Virus record (IMG/VR): IMGVR_UViG_3300044700_000157
Span: 1-28,185 of that record
From: a virus
Direction: 5' to 3' (one strand)
Length of the DNA: 28,185 nucleotides
Position numbers and translations under genes: made by a program. Of the stretch, positions 25,194 to 28,185 are shown in pieces (position 1 is the first letter of the stretch; the number at the start of each line of letters is the position of its first letter). The notes under the pieces were generated by a model, which worked only from the letters and a program-made list of their open reading frames with translations, did not search any database and was not told where the DNA came from.

Positions 25194-25388
25194 ATGACCT
25201 ATCCTTGCCCCTCTGTGGTCACCCACGTGACCCTGGACACCCAGCAGATCAAGTTTCTGATTGACCTGATGTGGGGACACAATCCCCGTGACAGTCGCAA
25301 GACAGCAAAGCAGCATGGCGTGGATGATGTGGCAGTTCAGTGCCAGTTGTGGAACTGTCTACAGAGCGCCCTGTCCGAGCTGGATTGA
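25194..25388 (+). CDS. Hypothetical 64-residue protein in a GC-rich patch
   Basis: It starts at ATG 25194 after a 37-base C-rich gap (25157-25193) with no clear promoter. It contains LDTQQIKFLIDLMWGHNPRD and a helical C terminus (QLWNCLQSALSELD). The region from about 25,130 to 25,380 is richer in G and C than the rest of the window and uses GTG, CTG and CCC codons, consistent with later acquisition. The final 45 bases contain the upstream repeat of the next promoter. Confidence 0.6.
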   Translation: MTYPCPSVVTHVTLDTQQIKFLIDLMWGHNPRDSRKTAKQHGVDDVAVQCQLWNCLQSALSELD

Positions 25389-25408
25389 CCTTATAATTAC
25401 AAGGTAAT
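25344..25408 (+). promoter_or_regulatory. Dyad-type promoter of the RlpA operon (P25392)
   Basis: Upstream perfect inverted repeat CAGTT-GTGG-AACTG with TCTA following (25344-25361), consensus -10 TATAAT (25392-25397), start-site dyad ATTAC-AAG-GTAAT (25396-25408), ATG 28 bases after the start of the -10. Confidence 0.7.
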
Positions 25409-25419
25409 CAATCAAACCA

Positions 25420-25623
25420 ATGCTTCCTTCTTACAACGCCATGCAATTTCAATCTAAAGAAGAGCACCTCGCCGCTCTCTATGATGCTTGCCTGTTGATT
25501 GTCAACACTTACAATCAATCTGATGTTCTTGATGGTGCAGATATGGGACTTTATACTCCCTTCCAATTCATGAAGTCTGCTCGTAACGTTGTCAATCAGA
25601 TTGCTGAAGGTCACATCAAATGA
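25420..25623 (+). CDS. Hypothetical helical protein
   Basis: 67 residues. I choose ATG 25420 because the distance to the -10 is the common 28 bases; ATG 25441 would give 60 residues (MQFQSKEEHL). It is mainly helical (EEHLAALYDACLLIVNTY; FMKSARNVVNQIAEG). First gene of an operon that continues with a membrane microprotein and RlpA; overlaps the next ATG by 4 bases. No family recognised. Confidence 0.65.
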   Translation: MLPSYNAMQFQSKEEHLAALYDACLLIVNTYNQSDVLDGADMGLYTPFQFMKSARNVVNQIAEGHIK

Positions 25624-25775
25624 AACTCCGCTACATTCTGATTGCTGTAGCTACCATCGTAGTCTACAACGTGTTCCTGATCCAGCGTGATCAGAAGATG
25701 TTTGAAGCATACGACACTGTATGTGCTACTCTACCTAAAGGACATCCCGATTGTATCTTTGCTAAACCCAAATGA
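25620..25775 (+). CDS. One-pass membrane microprotein with two cysteines
   Basis: 51 residues. It has a basic start (MKLR), a hydrophobic segment at residues 5-20 ([16 protein letters not shown]), then an outward-facing tail with C35 and C46 ([14 protein letters not shown]). This is an N-terminal signal anchor or uncleaved signal, with the tail probably in the periplasm where the cysteines could pair. Overlaps both neighbours by 4 bases. Its place before RlpA suggests an envelope role (lysis, exclusion or peptidoglycan), which is inferred only. Confidence 0.6.
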   Translation: MKLRYILIAVATIVVYNVFLIQRDQKMFEAYDTVCATLPKGHPDCIFAKPK

Positions 25776-26077
25776 TTATTGCTGGTTTGATGTGTGGCAT
25801 CGCCACATTCTACGGCATGGGTGATGGTTTCCATGGACAACGTACTGCTAATGGAGAAACTTTCAGTGCTTATCGTTGGACTGCTGCTCACCCACATCTC
25901 CCTATGGGATCCAAGGTTCGTGTAACGAACCAAGATAATGGCAAACAGGTTGTTGTTCGTATCAACGACCGTGGCCCTTACTCTCACGCAGATTTGGATT
26001 TATCCTATGCTGCGTTTGCTCACATCGCATCTACCAGTCGTGGTAATGCTACTATCTGTTTCCGAGTAATTTCCTGA
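25772..26077 (+). CDS. RlpA-like double-psi beta-barrel protein
   Basis: 101 residues, essentially one RlpA/expansin-type domain: [21 protein letters not shown] (9-29), [11 protein letters not shown] (37-47), [21 protein letters not shown] (49-69) and DLDLS (74-78). H40 and D66 fall where Pseudomonas RlpA has its catalytic His and Asp, so lytic transglycosylase activity on peptidoglycan is possible. There is no SPOR domain. The N terminus (MIIAGLMCG) is too short for a normal signal peptide, so export would need another route or release at lysis. Flanking genes encode one-pass membrane proteins. Confidence 0.8.
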   Translation: MIIAGLMCGIATFYGMGDGFHGQRTANGETFSAYRWTAAHPHLPMGSKVRVTNQDNGKQVVVRINDRGPYSHADLDLSYAAFAHIASTSRGNATICFRVIS

Positions 26078-26078
26078 C

Positions 26079-26207
26079 ATGAACCCTGACACCTACACTT
26101 TCACTGGCGATGCTGTTACCTTCCTTGGTTTGGTTGGTGTGGCTTCGACGCTGCTTATTGTTGTTACTGCTTTCCGCCGTTTTTATTCCTCTCCTCTGAA
26201 CAAATGA
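26079..26207 (+). CDS. One-pass membrane microprotein
   Basis: 42 residues with one hydrophobic segment (VTFLGLVGVASTLLIVVTAF, residues 13-32) followed by a basic RR, so the C terminus is probably cytoplasmic. The ATG lies 1 base after the RlpA stop and the gene overlaps the next by 4 bases. It could be a small holin-like or anchoring partner of RlpA, but nothing in the residues proves this. Confidence 0.6.
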   Translation: MNPDTYTFTGDAVTFLGLVGVASTLLIVVTAFRRFYSSPLNK

Positions 26208-26338
26208 TTGAAGAAGTTTTGCTTGACCGTGAGATCCTGAACCAACTTGATGCTTATGATCTAGACCTGTCTGCCTACGATCCGTACCAGGATGTGCCAG
26301 TTGAAGAGCTGTCACAGGAGGCACTGGCACTGCTCTGA
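26204..26338 (+). CDS. Small acidic protein
   Basis: 44 residues, strongly acidic, helical (MIEEVLLDREILNQL; EELSQEALALL). Last gene of the RlpA operon; the promoter repeat of the next operon lies inside its 3' end. No known family. Confidence 0.5.
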   Translation: MIEEVLLDREILNQLDAYDLDLSAYDPYQDVPVEELSQEALALL

Positions 26339-26362
26339 TCTGCCCTATACTGATTACATCAG
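26298..26362 (+). promoter_or_regulatory. Dyad-type promoter (P26346)
   Basis: Upstream repeat CAGTT-GAAG-AGCTG-TCAC (26298-26315), -10 TATACT (26346-26351), start-site dyad CTGAT-TAC-ATCAG (26350-26362), ATG 33 bases after the start of the -10. Confidence 0.65.
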
Positions 26363-26378
26363 CGAAAGACACCACCCC

Positions 26379-26837
26379 ATGACCGCCACCTTCGCCCAGT
26401 TCGTCGCCCAGCAAGACGCCCGTAACACCATCCAACTCAACGTGATCAAGTGGTGCTGGATGCTGACCGATGCTCTGCGTCAGAACTATATTGAGACTGC
26501 TGTTCGTGGTCATCAGCGTTCCCTTGCTCGTCTGGAAGGTAATACTGAGACTGGCATTCAGTATCACAAAGCATGTATTGCTGATCTCCAGAGCGGTCGT
26601 TGCCCCATCGATTATGTGATCGAGAGCGGTAGGAAGTATCACAAGATCATTCTTGTTGATGGTGGTGGTCAGCGTTCTGTTCATGCTTTCGTAGACAAGA
26701 AGACTGGCGAACTGTATAAGTCTGCCTCTTGGAAGTCTCCTGCCAAAGGTGTTCGCTACGATCTGCGTATCATCGAGCAGCGTGAAGATGTTCTCGCCAA
26801 CTGTGACTGGGCGGGCGGTTATCTTTACGCTCGCTGA
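26379..26837 (+). CDS. Conserved phage protein of unknown function
   Basis: 152 residues from ATG 26379; an in-frame ATG at 26292 lies upstream of the promoter -10 and is rejected. The N-terminal half is helical (TFAQFVAQQDARN...LNVIKWCWMLTDALRQ). The C-terminal half has GGGQRSVHAFVDKKTGELYK and WKSPAKGVRYDLR, a beta pattern I remember from unnamed proteins of many tailed phages, usually of similar position among small early genes. No catalytic residues can be named. It is a one-gene unit with its own promoter and a second promoter directly after it. GC is high for the window. Confidence 0.7.
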   Translation: MTATFAQFVAQQDARNTIQLNVIKWCWMLTDALRQNYIETAVRGHQRSLARLEGNTETGIQYHKACIADLQSGRCPIDYVIESGRKYHKIILVDGGGQRSVHAFVDKKTGELYKSASWKSPAKGVRYDLRIIEQREDVLANCDWAGGYLYAR

Positions 26838-26839
26838 GC

Positions 26840-26868
26840 TTGACATTCCGCATCACTCCTGCTAAATT
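26840..26868 (+). promoter_or_regulatory. Sigma70-type promoter (P26863)
   Basis: -35 TTGACA (26840-26845), 17-base spacer, -10 TAAATT (26863-26868), ATG 28 bases after the start of the -10. It begins 2 bases after the upstream stop. No start-site dyad and no CAGTT repeat. Confidence 0.7.
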
Positions 26869-26890
26869 ACCTACAGAGTTCAAACCAACC

Positions 26891-27118
26891 ATGCATTACA
26901 TCGTTACTAACGGCAACGCATACGCTATCGACCACGCTGGTGATGCTATCTACAGTGCTGATGTACTTGAAGATGGTACAGTAGATTGGGACAACGCCTA
27001 CGATATTGCGTGGGAGTTGCTTGATGAAGAGCAGCAGGAATATGTTGCTCACGTTGCCTATCACCTCCAAGAGGTTGCTAAATTATCTGAAGAACACCAG
27101 GAGGTTTTTGTTAAATGA
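26891..27118 (+). CDS. Hypothetical acidic protein
   Basis: 75 residues from the ATG at 26891. A longer TTG-initiated frame would begin inside the -35 and is rejected. It starts with strands (HYIVTNGNAYAIDHAG), then an acidic helical part (WELLDEEQQEYVAHVAYHLQEV). It heads a chain of at least six small genes, each overlapping the next. No family recognised. Confidence 0.65.
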   Translation: MHYIVTNGNAYAIDHAGDAIYSADVLEDGTVDWDNAYDIAWELLDEEQQEYVAHVAYHLQEVAKLSEEHQEVFVK

Positions 27119-27369
27119 GGTACAATCCACTCGTTGAATACACCCAGACACTGATTGAACCACTCCCTAATCGTTACACGATGGGTGAGTATAGTGTTCA
27201 AGTTCTCCCTCGTCAAGACCTAGATGAGGATGGTGTTGCCAAATACTGGCGCATCTTCTCTAAGTTTCCTAACGAATTCGCAGCTGCAGTCTCCAGACTG
27301 ACGCCCAGTGATATAGAATTCAGGTCTTACGACCACCTCGCTAACAAACTCACCCTTTTCAAGAAATGA
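27115..27369 (+). CDS. Hypothetical 84-residue protein
   Basis: Overlaps the previous stop by 4 bases and has a strong Shine-Dalgarno AGGAGG at 27099-27104, unusual for this window. The protein has EYSVQVLPRQDLDEDGVAKYWRIF and ends in KLTLFKK. Soluble, mixed alpha/beta, function unknown. Confidence 0.65.
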   Translation: MRYNPLVEYTQTLIEPLPNRYTMGEYSVQVLPRQDLDEDGVAKYWRIFSKFPNEFAAAVSRLTPSDIEFRSYDHLANKLTLFKK

Positions 27370-27590
27370 ACAACGAAGACTGCCTCCGTATTTCTCAACA
27401 ACGTGACGCCATCTATGAGTGGGCGTGTGACCGCTTCAAACAACTGATTGCTGAAGATCGTGTCGATGATGCGTTGGGATTTGCTGACGAATACTTTGAG
27501 TGGTTGGATCCAGAACAACTAGATAACGAAGTTACTTTGTTTTATGACGAGCATGAACTTGGAGAATTCTTCCAGTCCATTGGATCCTGA
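27366..27590 (+). CDS. Hypothetical acidic helical protein
   Basis: 74 residues, overlapping the upstream gene by 4 bases. Mainly helical (QQRDAIYEWACDRFKQLIAEDRVDDAL; EHELGEFFQSIGS), net acidic. No motif recognised. Confidence 0.65.
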   Translation: MNNEDCLRISQQRDAIYEWACDRFKQLIAEDRVDDALGFADEYFEWLDPEQLDNEVTLFYDEHELGEFFQSIGS

Positions 27591-27708
27591 TCTACGGTCA
27601 CTGATCTTAGACTACATCACAGCATATAACGGCGACGACCATTCACTGGCAGAGGCAATTCTGCTGAAAATCAAACAGATCCGAGAGCAAAATGAAAGTG
27701 ACACTTGA
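27544..27708 (+). CDS. Hypothetical small protein, start uncertain
   Basis: The frame from ATG 27544 gives 54 residues (from ATG 27553, 51; a TTG at 27580 behind GGAG would give 42 and remove most of the overlap). The C-terminal part LRSLILDYITAYNG...SLAEAILLKIKQIREQ is a convincing pair of helices, so the frame is probably coding, but the N terminus is not settled. It overlaps the next gene by 17 bases. Confidence 0.45.
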   Translation: MTSMNLENSSSPLDPDLRSLILDYITAYNGDDHSLAEAILLKIKQIREQNESDT

Positions 27709-27862
27709 ACTAGGACCAGACATACAGTTAGAGTATGAAAGCTGGTTAGCAGTCAAAGAAAGTCTGGGTATTGAGCGTAGCATCAACAACTTTCTGTACT
27801 ACACATACAACTACGGTACATTTGCTGATCCCAAAAATCCTGATGAGAATGAAGAAGTATGA
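27692..27862 (+). CDS. Hypothetical small protein
   Basis: 56 residues. It starts with strands (KVTLELGPDIQLEYE), then a helix (LAVKESLGIERSINNFLYYTY), and ends acidic (DENEEV). A short strand followed by a helix recalls ribbon-helix-helix regulators, but the basic strand residues and a second helix needed for that fold are not clear. Overlaps the next ATG by 4 bases. Confidence 0.5.
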   Translation: MKVTLELGPDIQLEYESWLAVKESLGIERSINNFLYYTYNYGTFADPKNPDENEEV

Positions 27863-28185
27863 GTGACATTCCAAATTTCAAATCTCCTGAAGACGAAACA
27901 CTCTTCTATGACATCTATGAAGAGAAACTAATTGAATACAAGTTTCTACTTGACAAGGTGCGTGAGGTAATGTTCGACGGTAAGGGTGGCGGTTCATACA
28001 TGAATGTGCCTGGATCGATGCTGGATGTGATGCAGCGTATCTGTAGAGAATTAATCTACGAGACATCAGAACGATTTGAGAAGGAGCGTCCTGATTACAA
28101 GGATTATCGTGATAGCATCTTTGTCAATCGTAATGAGCTCAAGGAGACCATGAAGATTGCACTATCTGAAGTACAACAACAAGAA
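27859..28185 (+). CDS. Hypothetical protein, 3' end outside window
   Basis: 109 codons remain open to the right edge. It begins MSDIPNFKSPEDETLFYDIYEEK, with a glycine turn (FDGKGGGSYMNVPG) and then charged helices (QRICRELIYETSERFEKERPDY). No family recognised; soluble. The first residues overlap the preceding stop, so it belongs to the same coupled chain. Confidence 0.6.
   Translation, partial: MSDIPNFKSPEDETLFYDIYEEKLIEYKFLLDKVREVMFDGKGGGSYMNVPGSMLDVMQRICRELIYETSERFEKERPDYKDYRDSIFVNRNELKETMKIALSEVQQQE

Noticed and set aside
26052-26846. 264-codon open frame on the - strand
   Set aside because: It covers three + strand genes and two promoters and has no recognisable domain; every supported gene in the window is on the + strand.
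1-28185. CRISPR array, insertion sequence, integrase or attachment site
   Set aside because: No regularly spaced direct repeats with unique spacers, no transposase or recombinase motifs; the repeats seen are protein repeats or promoter copies.
1-28185. Photosynthesis or carbon-metabolism host genes often carried by cyanophages (psbA, psbD, hli, talC)
   Set aside because: No frame has their characteristic motifs; only the oxygenase, glutaredoxin and RlpA domains are host-like here.

Overview
The window looks like part of the genome of a T4-like (contractile-tailed) marine cyanophage infecting Synechococcus or Prochlorococcus. The evidence is a very large repetitive virion gene, three successive fibre genes with a phage tail collar fold, a 2OG-Fe(II) oxygenase, a glutaredoxin, a UvsW-type SF2 helicase, a D12-class DNA adenine methylase and dense runs of tiny overlapping genes, all on the + strand. 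There are no tRNA, rRNA, IS or CRISPR features and no gene-free stretch above 300 bases. The assignment rests on family and gene-order knowledge; no database was searched.

Left half (1-19.6 kb), virion module. A giant gene already open at the left edge (at least 3,388 codons) is followed, with almost no spacing, by three fibre/adhesin genes (516, 470 and 1,264 aa). Each has an N-terminal collar motif, two His-x-His clusters and a similar C-terminal end; the third has a long glycine-rich domain. Next come a 2OG-Fe(II) oxygenase, a protein with a tail-assembly-chaperone motif, an unknown, a glutaredoxin, a small Sm-like candidate and a small unknown. These genes favour AGA arginine codons and AT-rich wobble positions. 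They have only two weak late-promoter-like octamers and are probably expressed late.

Right half (19.6-28.2 kb), non-structural module. It holds a possible ParB-fold protein, an SF2 helicase with small downstream genes, a probable PD-(D/E)XK nuclease overlapping a Dam-type methylase (a candidate restriction-modification pair), and then many small genes. These include an RlpA-like double-psi barrel protein placed between two one-pass membrane microproteins. Most neighbours overlap by 4 to 17 bases, so translational coupling is likely. Codon use shifts to CGT/CGC and GC is higher in several genes.

The most interesting signal is regulatory. Six promoters in the right half share one architecture: an upstream imperfect inverted repeat (CAGTT-N4-AACTG, usually followed by KCAC) centred about 41.5 bases before the -10 hexamer, a TATAMT-like -10, usually a second short dyad with a 3-base centre exactly 10 bases after the first base of the -10, and an ATG about 28 bases after that base behind an A/C-rich leader with no Shine-Dalgarno. 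Two of the six also carry a GC-rich terminator hairpin between the upstream repeat and the -10. This looks like a phage-encoded or phage-recruited regulon controlling the helicase, nuclease-methylase and small-gene operons.
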